A stretch of 64,000 bases of DNA from Chitinophagaceae bacterium UBA4407 (GTDB taxonomy: Bacteria > Bacteroidota > Bacteroidia > Chitinophagales > Chitinophagaceae): assembly GCA_002390845.1 (NCBI GenBank), contig DGQT01000053.1:52190-116189 (forward strand). Direction: 5' to 3'. The notes under the pieces are model-generated. The model did not search any database, was not told the DNA's origin, and was given only the letters and a program-made list of their open reading frames with translations. Every line of letters begins with the position of its first letter. The first letter of the stretch is position 1. Shown piece by piece: positions 18,926-28,586 of the stretch. A program made the position numbers and the translations under genes.

Positions 18926-21844
18926 ATGTTTATGAAAAAGAGTATTGTGTTGGCGTCAGTACTGCTGTTTGCCATAGTTGCTGCTAATGCACAAACTAAA
19001 AACCGTTGGAGCATAAGCAATGAAGCGGCACTTATACAGTTGAACAAAGATGTATTTATACACAATTACAAGCCGTCTGCCTTTAAAGTATTCAGGCTTG
19101 ATGAAACTGCTCTCAGGAATGATCTTGCTGCTGCACCTTCGGTTGAAAAAGTTAGCGCAGCCAAATCGTCTTTTATCATTATTGTTCCCAATGCGGCAGG
19201 TAATTTTGAAAAATTTCGTGTTGCAGAAGCTTCTGTAATGGAGCCTGCATTGCAGGCGGCGTTTCCTGAGATCAGATCATACACAGGCCAGGGCATTGAT
19301 GAGCCATCGTCAACCATCCGGTTTAGTATTACACCACTTGGCTTTAATGCGATGATACTTTCCTCAGTAAGGAAAACAATTTACATAAATTCTACTGAGC
19401 CTGGCAGCGGCAATTGTATAGTGTTTGACAGGGACAATCTATCTAAGCAAAAGGAAGTTTTCGACTGTAGCCTTGAGGCTGTTGTAAATTCAAACATACA
19501 AGGCAACAGTGGCATCGCACAAAAAAATGCAGATGACAGTAAACTGCGCACTTACAGGTTGGCACTTTGCGTTAATGGTGAATTTTCTGTTGCAGCTTTA
19601 AATGGTGCAGGCGGAACAGATGCACAAAAGAAAGCAATTGTTCTCGCTGTACTTACAACTGACCTTACCAGAGCTAACGGAATTTATGAAAGGGATTTTG
19701 GGGTTCACTTGAATTTCATTGCAAATGAAACCTCACTTATCTATTTGGTTGCTTCTACAGATCCCTTTACCAATTCGGGTAGCTGGAACACTCAAACACA
19801 AACTACTTGCGACAATGTGATTGGTAATTCCAACTATGATATTGGCCACCTGATTGTAAAGGTTGCTAACAGTAGCGGCAATAATGGCAATGCGGGGTGT
19901 ATCGGTTGTGTTTGTAAAACAGGTTCAAAAGGAAGTGGTTTTAGTGCTCATACAGACGTACAGGGAGACCCGCTCGTTGTTGATTACTGGACGCATGAAA
20001 TGGGCCACCAGTTTGGCGCTAACCATACTTTTACATTTAGCAATGAGAACACTGCTGTACAAGTAGAACCGGGTAGTGGTAGTACCATTATGGGTTATGC
20101 AGGTATTACCGGTGCAACTGATATTCAGGCGCATAGTGATGATTATTTTCAGGCATTCAGTATAAGTCAAATTACAGATTATATAAAAACAGGAAGCGGT
20201 GCAGGATGCGCAGTTGTTACTAACACAGGCGATGCTACACCAACTGCAGATGCGGGAATAGATTATACTGTTCCAAAATCTACACCTTTTGTTTTAACAG
20301 GCAGCGGCAGTGATGCAGATGCAGGTGATGTATTGAGCTATTGCTGGGAGCAGATCGATGATTATGTTACAGGCAGTAATACCTACCCATCAACGGCAGC
20401 AACAACAGGCCCGGTATTTCGCTCTTTTAGTCCTAATAGCGGTGTAACCAGAACCTTACCCGGAATAAGTTCTGTTTTGGCAGGTACCAATAACAATAAA
20501 TGGGAAGCATTACCTGCCGTTGCACGTAACCTTAATTTCAGGTTCACTGTTCGCGATAATCACGCAGGTGGCGGCAATAACAACAGCGATGATATGATTG
20601 TAACCGTTAGTTCAACCACCGGGCCTTTTTTAGTAACGCAACCAAACACTCAAACTACATGGGCGCCAGGTTCGCAGCAAACGGTTACCTGGAGTGTAAA
20701 CGGAACAAACGCCGCACCCATTAACTGCGCCAATGTAAAGATCTCATTATCCACTGACGGAGGCGTTACTTTCCCCACAATACTTGCGGCAAGCACGGCC
20801 AATGATGGCAGTGAGTTGGTAACTATGCCCAACACAACAAGTACACAGGCCCGGGTAAAAATTGAAGCCATCGGCAATATTTTCTTCGATATATCGGACT
20901 TTGATTTTGTTATTGACATACCAGCACCCTGCGACATACCAGCAGACCTTACTGCAATAAATGTTACGGCCGGTTCCGCCACTTTATTATGGACAGGCGT
21001 TGGGGCAGCATTGTCTTATGATGTTGATTATAAACCCGCATCATCCGGTATATGGATCAATGCTGCTACAGGTTCACCTTCAACATCCGTAGATTTAAGC
21101 GGGCTTACAGGTTCAACCTTATACGATTGCAGGGTGAGATCAAATTGTACCGGGGGGAGCAGCGCCTATGCCAACGCACAGTTCACCACATCGGGTGGTG
21201 GCCTGTGCCCGGGCAACTATGATCTTGGAAATAATAACAACCTGGCCAATGCAGTGCAAATTCCCATCAATACCAATATTACAGGATTGATAAACACCAC
21301 TACGGATAAGGATTATTACAAATTCACTTTGGCCAATGCAGGTAATATTACCATTACACTTACCAACCTGCCTGCTGATTATGATCTTAATTTATTGAAC
21401 AGTTCAAATGTAGTTTTGAAAAAATCAAAATTAAGAGGCACGGCAAGCGAAACCATTACATACAGCGCACCCGCAGGTACATTGTACATTAAAATTAATG
21501 GCTTTAGTGGTGCCAATAATATATCACTGTGCTATACGCTGAATGTCTCAGCACCGAACGGCATAATTGTTACAGCTCAATCTGAAGATGCCCTTAAAGC
21601 GCAAACTGGTATTAAAATATATCCAAACCCTGCAAAGGATATTGTTTATGTGAATCTTGATAAAGAAACAAAAAATTCAGTGCTGCGTATATACGATCTG
21701 TATGGCAGGGCTGTAATTACAAAAAATATAAATGATGTAAAAACAGGAGTGAATATTAACCAATTACCCGGGGGTTTATATATTGTAAAAGTGTACGCTG
21801 GCAATGGCGAATTACTTTATAATACAAAATTCATGAAGCAGTAA
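18926..21844 (+). CDS. Secreted reprolysin-like zinc metalloprotease with T9SS domain
   Basis: The 972-residue protein has a signal peptide (about 1-22; ATG at 18932 is an alternative start) and a propeptide-like region to about 200. The protease domain has the zinc motif HEMGHQFGANH (about 356-366) and the Met-turn STIMGYAG. Immunoglobulin-like modules (about 430-670), a fibronectin type III domain (about 675-755, PADLTAINVTAGSATLLW) and a pre-peptidase C-terminal-like domain (about 790-870) follow. A T9SS sorting domain (KIYPNPAKDIVYVNL) ends the protein. It should be a surface or secreted endopeptidase. The order fits M12B-like proteases of Bacteroidota. A terminator follows. Confidence 0.92.
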   Translation: MFMKKSIVLASVLLFAIVAANAQTKNRWSISNEAALIQLNKDVFIHNYKPSAFKVFRLDETALRNDLAAAPSVEKVSAAKSSFIIIVPNAAGNFEKFRVAEASVMEPALQAAFPEIRSYTGQGIDEPSSTIRFSITPLGFNAMILSSVRKTIYINSTEPGSGNCIVFDRDNLSKQKEVFDCSLEAVVNSNIQGNSGIAQKNADDSKLRTYRLALCVNGEFSVAALNGAGGTDAQKKAIVLAVLTTDLTRANGIYERDFGVHLNFIANETSLIYLVASTDPFTNSGSWNTQTQTTCDNVIGNSNYDIGHLIVKVANSSGNNGNAGCIGCVCKTGSKGSGFSAHTDVQGDPLVVDYWTHEMGHQFGANHTFTFSNENTAVQVEPGSGSTIMGYAGITGATDIQAHSDDYFQAFSISQITDYIKTGSGAGCAVVTNTGDATPTADAGIDYTVPKSTPFVLTGSGSDADAGDVLSYCWEQIDDYVTGSNTYPSTAATTGPVFRSFSPNSGVTRTLPGISSVLAGTNNNKWEALPAVARNLNFRFTVRDNHAGGGNNNSDDMIVTVSSTTGPFLVTQPNTQTTWAPGSQQTVTWSVNGTNAAPINCANVKISLSTDGGVTFPTILAASTANDGSELVTMPNTTSTQARVKIEAIGNIFFDISDFDFVIDIPAPCDIPADLTAINVTAGSATLLWTGVGAALSYDVDYKPASSGIWINAATGSPSTSVDLSGLTGSTLYDCRVRSNCTGGSSAYANAQFTTSGGGLCPGNYDLGNNNNLANAVQIPINTNITGLINTTTDKDYYKFTLANAGNITITLTNLPADYDLNLLNSSNVVLKKSKLRGTASETITYSAPAGTLYIKINGFSGANNISLCYTLNVSAPNGIIVTAQSEDALKAQTGIKIYPNPAKDIVYVNLDKETKNSVLRIYDLYGRAVITKNINDVKTGVNINQLPGGLYIVKVYAGNGELLYNTKFMKQ

Positions 21845-21861
21845 TTACTGCACCAGTTCAA

Positions 21862-21898
21862 TAAAAAAAGACCGTTGCTTAAAGCACGGTTTTTTTTA
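21862..21898 (+). terminator. Metalloprotease gene terminator
   Basis: accgttgc pairs with gcacggt across a short loop, with A and T runs on the flanks, about 20 bases after the stop codon. Confidence 0.8.
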
Positions 21899-21904
21899 TA
21901 ATGG

Positions 21905-21975
21905 GCCAGGCATTTGTTTTTCATGGCATCGGTTCTTGCGTCGCACACTGGTACTGTTGGATCATGCAGGAACAA
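21905..21975. repeat. Left arm of dispersed repeat, type B
   Basis: tttttcatggcatcggttc leads into ttgcgtcgcacactggtactg (21936-21956). No matching right arm follows; distal-flank fragments appear at 22060 and 22315. Confidence 0.7.
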
Positions 21976-22041
21976 TGGTTTAATTTTAGAATGCCTTCAT
22001 AGAAAAGCAGCAGGAGTTTTTTAAATAGCAACCGGAATAAA

Positions 22042-22435
22042 CTATGGAACTGTACACAAAAGTTCCATAGCTGAATCTACATTAGTACAAAAGCTAAATC
22101 AAGGCGCAGGAAAGAAAAGTGCTGAAATCGACGAAGGAGATTCGCGAAGGCAAATAAAAAAATATATAGCCACTGAGCAATTCTTTTCTTCCCTGACTTT
22201 TTTTGTTACTAATTGTCTGAACCATGATTTGGAGGAGATTTAAAGGATTATGAGGATGCAAAGAAAGCTTTTCAAAGTATTGCGTTGTACGAAACCTGAA
22301 ACAGTACAATGAAGTTCCATAGCTCAATTCACAGTAGTACAAAAGCTCAATCAAGGCGAAAGAAAGAAAAGTGTTGTATATCTTTTCTTTCTTGACTTTT
22401 TCTTGTTACTTCTTTTGTGTCAAGACAAAAGAAGT
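22042..22435. repeat. Direct repeat pair and hairpins upstream of the AGE gene
   Basis: About 60 bases starting agttccatagct (near 22061 and 22313) are repeated directly, roughly 250 bases apart, each ending ..aaagaaaagtg. ctatggaact/agttccatag (22042-22070) forms a palindrome at the first copy. acttcttttgt/acaaaagaagt (22408-22435) is a perfect 11-bp stem with a 6-base loop. Nothing in 21899-22472 looks coding. Confidence 0.65.
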
Positions 22436-22472
22436 AAATAAGAAGTTACATTTATAAAAACTTTCCTGCCAA

Positions 22473-23801
22473 ATGAAAAAGCTTCTTATTATACTCTCCA
22501 TATTAACTGCCACACTCGCATTCGCACAAACAAAAGAACGTTTGCAAACCGCAAACGAAATGGAAAACTCCATTCAGCATGAAATGCTCAACAAATGGTA
22601 CCCGCAATGCATGGATACATTGTATGGTGGTTTTCTAACTACATACACTTACGACTTCAAACCAACAGGAGATCAAAATAAATTCATTGTAACACAAGCA
22701 CGACACACATGGTCAACAGCAAAAGCAGCCATGCGATACCCCGATGTTGCTTACTATAAAACCTGCGCAGCAAATGGTTACAAATTTTTGCATGATGTAA
22801 TGTGGGACAAAACCTATGGCGGCTTCTACACCATGGTCGAAAGAAAAGGAAACGTTATTGATTCTACCAAGAATGCTTATGGCAATGCATTTGGCATTTA
22901 TGCTGTGGCAGCATATTGTAAGCTCACCAACGATCCTGATGCTATTTATTTTGCGCAACAGGCTTTCATGTGGTTAGAGAAACACAGCCACGACCCTGTG
23001 TACAAAGGTTATTATCAACACATGCAACGTGATGGTACACCCATACAAAGAACTGTATTAACACCAACCACTGCAGAAACAGGATACAAAGACCAGAACA
23101 GTTCCATTCATTTGCTTGAAGCATTTACAGAACTCTATTCAGTGTGGCAGAGTGCCATTGTGCGGGAACGTTTATACGAAATACTCCTGCTCATCCGCGA
23201 TACCATGATCGGCAATAAAGGTTACCTCACGCTTTTCTTTCAACCCGACTGGACGCCTGTTTCTTACCGCGATTCATCTGATGCATCCATCAAGGCGCAC
23301 CAGGGTCTTGATCATGTTTCTTTTGGTCATAATGTGGAAACAAGTTATCTCCTGCTCGAAGCTTCGCATGCATTGGGCATACCAAACGATGCGACCACTT
23401 TGCGCATTGCAAAACAAATGACAGATCATGCATTACAAAACGCGTGGGATGCAAAGCTTGGCGGCTTTTATGATGCGGGATATTATTTCAAAAACAAACC
23501 CGGTCTCACCATTGTAAACAAAGAAAAAAACTGGTGGAGCCAGGCAGAAGAAATGAATTCATTGCTGCTCATGAGCCAGTTTTTTCCCAACGATCCCATG
23601 CAGTATTACAACAAGTTTCAACAGCAGTGGAAGTACATACAAACCTATATCATAGACCACACTTACGGCGACTGGTATGCAAATGGCACCGACATAGACC
23701 CGCAAATAAAAACTTCACTCAAAGGACAAATATGGAAAGGCAACTACCACCAGTTCCGCGCTATGATGAATTGTGTGGATAGGTTAAAAGGAGAAGAATG
23801 A
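22473..23801 (+). CDS. Exported AGE-family epimerase/isomerase
   Basis: The 442-residue protein has a signal peptide (1-19, TLAFAQ). It then has the (alpha/alpha)6-barrel pattern of the N-acylglucosamine 2-epimerase family: KWYPQCMDTLYGGFLT, ARHTWSTAKAAMRYPD, DGYGGFYTMVER-type segments, DHVSFGHNVETSYLLLEA and KNWWSQAEEMNSLLLMSQ. The His residues of HNVE and the WWSQAE segment are the expected active-site elements. Family members epimerise GlcNAc, cellobiose or mannobiose. An exported form suggests action on oligosaccharides in the periplasm. The exact substrate is unresolved. Confidence 0.88.
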   Translation: MKKLLIILSILTATLAFAQTKERLQTANEMENSIQHEMLNKWYPQCMDTLYGGFLTTYTYDFKPTGDQNKFIVTQARHTWSTAKAAMRYPDVAYYKTCAANGYKFLHDVMWDKTYGGFYTMVERKGNVIDSTKNAYGNAFGIYAVAAYCKLTNDPDAIYFAQQAFMWLEKHSHDPVYKGYYQHMQRDGTPIQRTVLTPTTAETGYKDQNSSIHLLEAFTELYSVWQSAIVRERLYEILLLIRDTMIGNKGYLTLFFQPDWTPVSYRDSSDASIKAHQGLDHVSFGHNVETSYLLLEASHALGIPNDATTLRIAKQMTDHALQNAWDAKLGGFYDAGYYFKNKPGLTIVNKEKNWWSQAEEMNSLLLMSQFFPNDPMQYYNKFQQQWKYIQTYIIDHTYGDWYANGTDIDPQIKTSLKGQIWKGNYHQFRAMMNCVDRLKGEE

Positions 23802-23900
23802 GTTCTGAGCGTAGCCGAAGAATTATGTTACCGGCTGTTGTATTTCATGGCCTCGACTGTTGTGTCACTCACTTGTACGGTTGGAATAGGGATGAGCTTT
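23802..23900. repeat. Left arm of dispersed repeat, type A, with long flank
   Basis: The arm gttgtgtcactcacttgtac is at 23859-23878. About 45 bases before it (gagttctgagcgtagccgaa, gaattatgttaccggctgtt) closely match the same stretch at 28385-28448, so these two copies share more than 70 bases. Downstream, gatgagcttttacc matches the reverse complement of the region before the right arm at 26976. Confidence 0.75.
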
Positions 23901-23990
23901 TACCGGAGCAAAGATCTTAGCGAAGGTGTTGCGTGGAGACACGGCAGAAGAAAAGTAAAAACTGAGACAAGTTGACAATCTGAGAAGCAG

Positions 23991-26201
23991 TTAATCACAC
24001 ACCTGTTCAAGAGTGTTCAACTGCCGGTTGACATGCGGCCACAGTTGACTTTTAGGCGAATTAGAGTCAATAATTTTTCTAGCGGAACGTACATAGCCAC
24101 AAGCACTTCCCCGCTCATTGAGAGAGATATAAGATTCCGCAAGATTTATTTTTACTCTCACAAAAGTAAAGGCGTGATGTTCTACAAATTCTCTGGTGGC
24201 ATTATCGAGGATATTATGAGCCTGCAATAAATTTACAATCGCCTCCGAAAAATTTCCTAGATTATTGAAACATGCTCCTATTGAAATCAGTTTGTCAATT
24301 TTATCAACTGTAATTCTGACATCGTTCCTGGTTAATGAATTTAAAATTTCAAGGGAGTTCTTATGAAATTCGATAGCGACCGTAAAGTCATGTTGCTTGT
24401 AATGTAAAAACCCTAAATTAGAGATTGACTGGGCGACCTCAATCATGTAAATCTCTGGTTCAGCTTCAGATAATTTTTTTCTTAAGTCCAATGCTTTTTT
24501 TATATAAGTTTCACCATCATGAAATTTCGAAAGGTATATTAATACTACACCCAACGTGTTTAAACAATTGGTATAATTTTGATATATGATGTGTGGATAT
24601 TTCTCTAACAGTTTTTCTTTAAGTTCGATTGCATTTTTTAAAATCTTTTCAGCTCTCGTATACTCCCCTTTTCTATTAAGCATATTTCCATAATCCGAAA
24701 GTGCATTTCCATAATTAACTAAAGCTGTAAAATCAGGTTTTGCTATTTCCTGGTAAACATTGAAGGCTTTATTAAAGTATTTCTCTGATTGTACAAAGTC
24801 ACGTTGCCTAGAATAAAAAATAGCTATTGATAGATAAGTCATTAATTTTTGAAGGTTGATGTTATGTTTATGATTCGCTTCAAGATTTGTTAATGCCTTT
24901 AGTTGGTCATCTACATACGTTGTGCTTATTCCAAGTTTGACACTGGTATCGAGAATTCTTGTGGCAAGGCTATAAATTTGAATTTCCTGATCTTTTTCAT
25001 TTGGATCTTTGTATTTTTTTTGAGTTTCAAACGATTTTTTATAAAACTGCAGCGCCCTTGCGTAATCCTTCATGCCTTCATAGACATCTCCTAAATTTAA
25101 AAAAAGTAAGCAAATCTCATTTGGAAGTAGCTGAGCTTTTCTTTTCTCGACATAATGAAAATATTTCTTTGCAAGACTGAATTTCCTATGAGTTAAAAGA
25201 AATATTCCATAAACACTATTATTCCCAATGTAACTGTAACTTTCTAATGACTTTTCAAAAAAGGAACAGGCATTTTCGAAAAATTGATTTTCATTGAACC
25301 GAGTAGCTATTATTTGGGCCTTTATTAAATATTCATTTGCATTATCAAATAATTTTTTTTTCAGATCATCCTTTTGTGTTTTGATGCTTTCCTTTTGTTT
25401 TAAGAGCAATTCCTGATTTCTTGAAAGATACTCAGTTGACAAAATTTCGTCAGCCTGTTTTAAGTTTCCCGTTTCAAATAATTTTTTGGCAGTGTTCAGG
25501 CGAGGCGTATCAATTGATATATTTTTTAAAGTTTCTGCAACTTTTAAGATTTCTCTTTCCAATATTTTTTTGTCAGTTTCGATTTTGTCAATTTTTTGTG
25601 CCAGTTCAATTCTTCGGTTCACATCATCAGCAGGTATTAAATCATATAATTCAGTAATTTCTACAAGCCTTTCTTGTAGAATGAAATAATCAGAAAAATT
25701 ATAAAGATTGAGACGAGTTGTCTTCATGGTTTTAAAATCATCGTCATATAATCGAAAAAGCTGATCATCAAAGTGAAGCAATAAACCCTCGACAGTTTTG
25801 TATGGTATTTGAAAATACTCCAATGAATTTAATTTGGAAATAAAGTCGGTAGCGCTTTTTTGAAGAATAAGGGAAGGATCCGAAATTTTTTGATAGACAA
25901 AAATAAAAGGTTTTTTATTATCCTTGAAAGCACCAAACGCCTGCTCAAATTCTTCTTCTGTGAACTTTCCAACCTTTGAATAGAATATTAATACGAAAAT
26001 GTCTGCTTGTTTTAAGACCACATTATATCCATCTTGAGATCGCGTTTCTGACACAGCTTCCAGAAAATCACCACAATGAAATAGAGAAAGATTTACATCT
26101 CTGGAAGCCCATTTTTTATTAGTTCTGGCTATTCTTATCTCGAACGCATTCCTGTCTTCCACAAGCTCAAATGAGCCAGCAAAAAAAATTTGAATATTCA
26201 T
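23991..26201 (-). CDS. TIR-like / TPR protein, possible immune effector or sensor
   Basis: The 736-residue protein opens with an alpha/beta domain (about 1-150). Its core is RSQDGYNVVLKQADIFVLIF, then GKFTEEEFEQAFGAFK, then KPFIFVYQKI. This pattern fits TIR-like or DUF4062-like domains found in bacterial conflict proteins, and there is no signal peptide. A coiled coil (about 170-300) and TPR repeats follow: LFLNLGDVYEGMKDYARALQ, NYGNALSDYGNMLNRKGEYT, and SNLGFLHYKQHDFTVAIEFH near 600. Domain assignment by eye is moderate. A role in defence is inference. It stands alone between repeats. Confidence 0.65.
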   Translation of the reverse strand: MNIQIFFAGSFELVEDRNAFEIRIARTNKKWASRDVNLSLFHCGDFLEAVSETRSQDGYNVVLKQADIFVLIFYSKVGKFTEEEFEQAFGAFKDNKKPFIFVYQKISDPSLILQKSATDFISKLNSLEYFQIPYKTVEGLLLHFDDQLFRLYDDDFKTMKTTRLNLYNFSDYFILQERLVEITELYDLIPADDVNRRIELAQKIDKIETDKKILEREILKVAETLKNISIDTPRLNTAKKLFETGNLKQADEILSTEYLSRNQELLLKQKESIKTQKDDLKKKLFDNANEYLIKAQIIATRFNENQFFENACSFFEKSLESYSYIGNNSVYGIFLLTHRKFSLAKKYFHYVEKRKAQLLPNEICLLFLNLGDVYEGMKDYARALQFYKKSFETQKKYKDPNEKDQEIQIYSLATRILDTSVKLGISTTYVDDQLKALTNLEANHKHNINLQKLMTYLSIAIFYSRQRDFVQSEKYFNKAFNVYQEIAKPDFTALVNYGNALSDYGNMLNRKGEYTRAEKILKNAIELKEKLLEKYPHIIYQNYTNCLNTLGVVLIYLSKFHDGETYIKKALDLRKKLSEAEPEIYMIEVAQSISNLGFLHYKQHDFTVAIEFHKNSLEILNSLTRNDVRITVDKIDKLISIGACFNNLGNFSEAIVNLLQAHNILDNATREFVEHHAFTFVRVKINLAESYISLNERGSACGYVRSARKIIDSNSPKSQLWPHVNRQLNTLEQVCD

Positions 26202-26308
26202 ATTAAAAGGTTACTTAACGGATTGAATAAATTAAAAATAGTTCTTATTTTTTACTCCCCTACAGCGACATTCAGATTTCCATAGTTAATGGTAGTTTTC
26301 TCCCCGCT

Positions 26309-26339
26309 GTTCCAGGTCTTCCGAAGGTCGACCTGGAAC
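26309..26339. other. Perfect 10-bp hairpin with shared neighbour sequence
   Basis: gttccaggtc (26309-26318) pairs with gacctggaac (26330-26339). The next 35 bases (aaagcctttctgtgaaagga, then gttgtaagtaataa) closely match 37168-37205, showing another low-copy repeat. Otherwise 26202-26520 shows nothing. Confidence 0.55.
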
Positions 26340-26520
26340 TTAAGATAAAAGCCTTTCTGTGAAAGGAGTTGTAAGTAATAAATATCATCTATCACCCCTT
26401 TTCCAATTTCCTAAGTTGAAAGCTTTCTGTTATTTTTTGTCTTCCATAATTACTGTGTTTAAAGTTATTAATTTTCTCTTTTGACACAGTTTATTGAATA
26501 GACCCGAAGCAACTCCTTAC

Positions 26521-26835
26521 AAAGAGAAAGTTAACCGCTGCCGTTAGTATGCTCTCCACTGCACAGAGAAAGTTGTTTACTGCCCGAACGAAGTTTACAC
26601 CCGCACGCAGGAAGTTACCCGCTGCGTTTAGAAAATTAGCCGCTGCACAGAGAAAGTTGCTTACTGCTCGAACGAAGTTTACATCCGCACGAAGAAAGTT
26701 ACCCGCTGCACTTAGAAAATTAGCCGCTGCCGTTAGTATGCTCTCCGCTGCACAGAGAAAGTTACTTACTGCTCGAACGAAGTTTACACCTGCACGGAGG
26801 AAGTTGCCCGCTGCGGCGAGAAAGTTCCCCACTGC
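26521..26835. repeat. Minisatellite of fifteen 21-bp units
   Basis: Fifteen consecutive 21-base units, without a gap, mostly end in ctgc or cgc (consensus near acagagaaagttacccgctgc). Unit types recur in order (V B C D E, B C D E, V B C D F), so there is a higher-order 84- or 105-bp period. 21 bases equal seven codons, so reading frames stay open on both strands (heptads such as ARRKLPA on plus and GNFLRAD on minus). I see no start site, homology or partner that proves translation. Confidence 0.85.
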
Positions 26836-26879
26836 GGAAAAAATATTCCTGCCGCTGTTGGTGTCCGCACAGCGCTTAC

Positions 26880-27035
26880 GATGGCATCCCCGCCAACGGT
26901 AAACGAAATGTACATCCTCTAACAGATATATCCGCTTCGATGCTACGCTATGGTAAAAGCTCATTCATGATCCAACCGTACAAGTGAGTGACACAACGAA
27001 GTATCATAGCAGTATAAAAGTTGGAATCAAAAATA
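26880..27035. repeat. Right arm of dispersed repeat with extended flank
   Basis: Arm ccgtacaagtgagtgacacaac is at 26976-26997. About 95 bases before it (gccaacggtaaacgaaat, tatccgcttcgatgctacgc, tatggtaaaagctcat) match 29670-29740 and, reversed, 44775-44815. The distal flank is gaagtatcatagcagtataa. Confidence 0.8.
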
Positions 27036-27106
27036 TCTTACATTTTATTTATTTTTATAATGGTCAATACTAAATGAAATAAGAGTAAAGAGAAAATTGC
27101 TGTATT

Positions 27107-28375
27107 ATGTTTACCACCGATACTGCACAGTCATGGAAGCCCTGGGAAAAAATTGTTTTCAGGTTTCTTTTCTTGTTTCTTGGATTTTACCTGCTGAATT
27201 ATGAACTGGTTTTTATATCCTTCGACTTTAATTTTTTTGATGTCCTTTCAAAAATTTACGGGTCGGTTGCGCAACCTTTATACTGGTTAGATACACATTT
27301 TTACCACACCGGTTACGATCCCAAATTTCATCAAGCCGTACCCGGCGATAATCATTTTGGAGTGGTGTTCTATTTTACTGTTATTATTATATGCACATTA
27401 TCGGTAATAGTATGGAGTGTTATTGACCGGCACAAGACCGAATATAATAAACTTAATTATTGGTTCAGGCTCTATGTACGCTACATGGTAGCTTTAATAA
27501 TGTTTGGATATGGAATTGATAAATTAATTCCTGTACAAATGAGTTATCCCGGTGTAACAGAGCTTTTAACACCGATAGGCGATCAGGGTCTTTTTAGTAC
27601 TGTGTGGAATTTTATCGGGGCGTCGCCGGGGTACGAAATATTTACAGGCATCTGTGAAGTCATCGGAAGTTTACTGTTAATATTCCGGCGTACGTATGTG
27701 TTTGGCAGTTTATTTATGTGTACCATTTTATGTAATGTGGTAGCCCTGAATATTTTTTATAATATACCGGTAAAACTTTATTCTTCTCTTTTACTTGTTT
27801 GTGTTTTATTACTGCTGCTGCCCTATGCATATAAATTGATACAATTCTTTTTTTACGGTCGTTCAGTATCGCTTGCAGAAAAGTATTATAAGTTTGAACG
27901 AAGCTGGAAAAAATATCTTGTTATTATATTAGGTATCGGCATTCCTGTCGCAGGTGTTCTTAATGATCTTTCTCATGTAAACAAAAGATACCAGGAAAAC
28001 CAGGTGAATTCAAAACGTCAGAAATTATATGATGTTACTTATTTTGTAACCAGTGATACTTTACCGCCTCTTTTAACAGATACTTTACGCTGGAAAAGAT
28101 TCGCTTTAGCCTATAAAAATTCTGCCGTTATTTATAGCATGCAGGATAAAGCTGATTATTACGATTGTGATATAGATACGGTAAAACACACTTATACATT
28201 GCACAATGATGTTGACACATCAACATGGAATATCTTTCACTATTCAAATCCGCAAAAGAATGTTTTACAACTTTCAGGCACATGGAAAGGTAGTGATGTA
28301 AATATTTTAATGAATGAAGTTTCTATAGACAGTATGACCCTGAATAAAGAAAAATTGATATTTCTGCAGGATTAA
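27107..28375 (+). CDS. DoxX-like multi-helix membrane protein
   Basis: The 422-residue protein has about seven membrane helices in the first 295 residues. They include FRFLFLFLGFYLLNYELVF, FYFTVIIICTLSVIVWSVI and YVRYMVALIMFGYGIDKLIP, then GICEVIGSLLLIFRRTYVFG. A soluble C-terminal domain of about 120 residues follows. The helix order and the YGIDKLIP/ICEVIGSLLL segments fit DoxX/MauE-like membrane proteins of Bacteroidota. Substrate and partner are unknown. It is a lone gene. Confidence 0.65.
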   Translation: MFTTDTAQSWKPWEKIVFRFLFLFLGFYLLNYELVFISFDFNFFDVLSKIYGSVAQPLYWLDTHFYHTGYDPKFHQAVPGDNHFGVVFYFTVIIICTLSVIVWSVIDRHKTEYNKLNYWFRLYVRYMVALIMFGYGIDKLIPVQMSYPGVTELLTPIGDQGLFSTVWNFIGASPGYEIFTGICEVIGSLLLIFRRTYVFGSLFMCTILCNVVALNIFYNIPVKLYSSLLLVCVLLLLLPYAYKLIQFFFYGRSVSLAEKYYKFERSWKKYLVIILGIGIPVAGVLNDLSHVNKRYQENQVNSKRQKLYDVTYFVTSDTLPPLLTDTLRWKRFALAYKNSAVIYSMQDKADYYDCDIDTVKHTYTLHNDVDTSTWNIFHYSNPQKNVLQLSGTWKGSDVNILMNEVSIDSMTLNKEKLIFLQD

Positions 28376-28379
28376 AAAA

Positions 28380-28475
28380 GGAACAGAGTGGGTTCTGACC
28401 GTAGTCGAAGAATTATGTTACCAGCTTTTGTATTTCATGGCATCGGTTGTTGTGTCACTCACTTGTACGTTCGGA
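28380..28475. repeat. Left arm of dispersed repeat, type A, with long flank
   Basis: Arm gttgtgtcactcacttgtac is at 28449-28468. The preceding flank (gtcgaagaattatgttacca, gcttttgtatttcatggcat) is the most complete copy of the outer arm and is shared with 23810-23858. Confidence 0.8.
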
Positions 28476-28586
28476 AATTTATGCAGCAAACTCCGACGCA
28501 ACCAGTGTCGCATACACAAAAACTTTTAAGAATTTTCCTCTTGCTTTCCAATAAAGTTTTGATTATTTTTCCATAAACAATTTACA

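Noticed and set aside
22094..22354. Reading frame of 86 codons on the minus strand
   Set aside because: It overlaps the direct-repeat and hairpin region and shows no coding features.
26491..26964. Open frames on both strands through the 21-bp array
   Set aside because: Openness follows from a 21-base unit without stop codons. No signal peptide, family match or start context supports translation.
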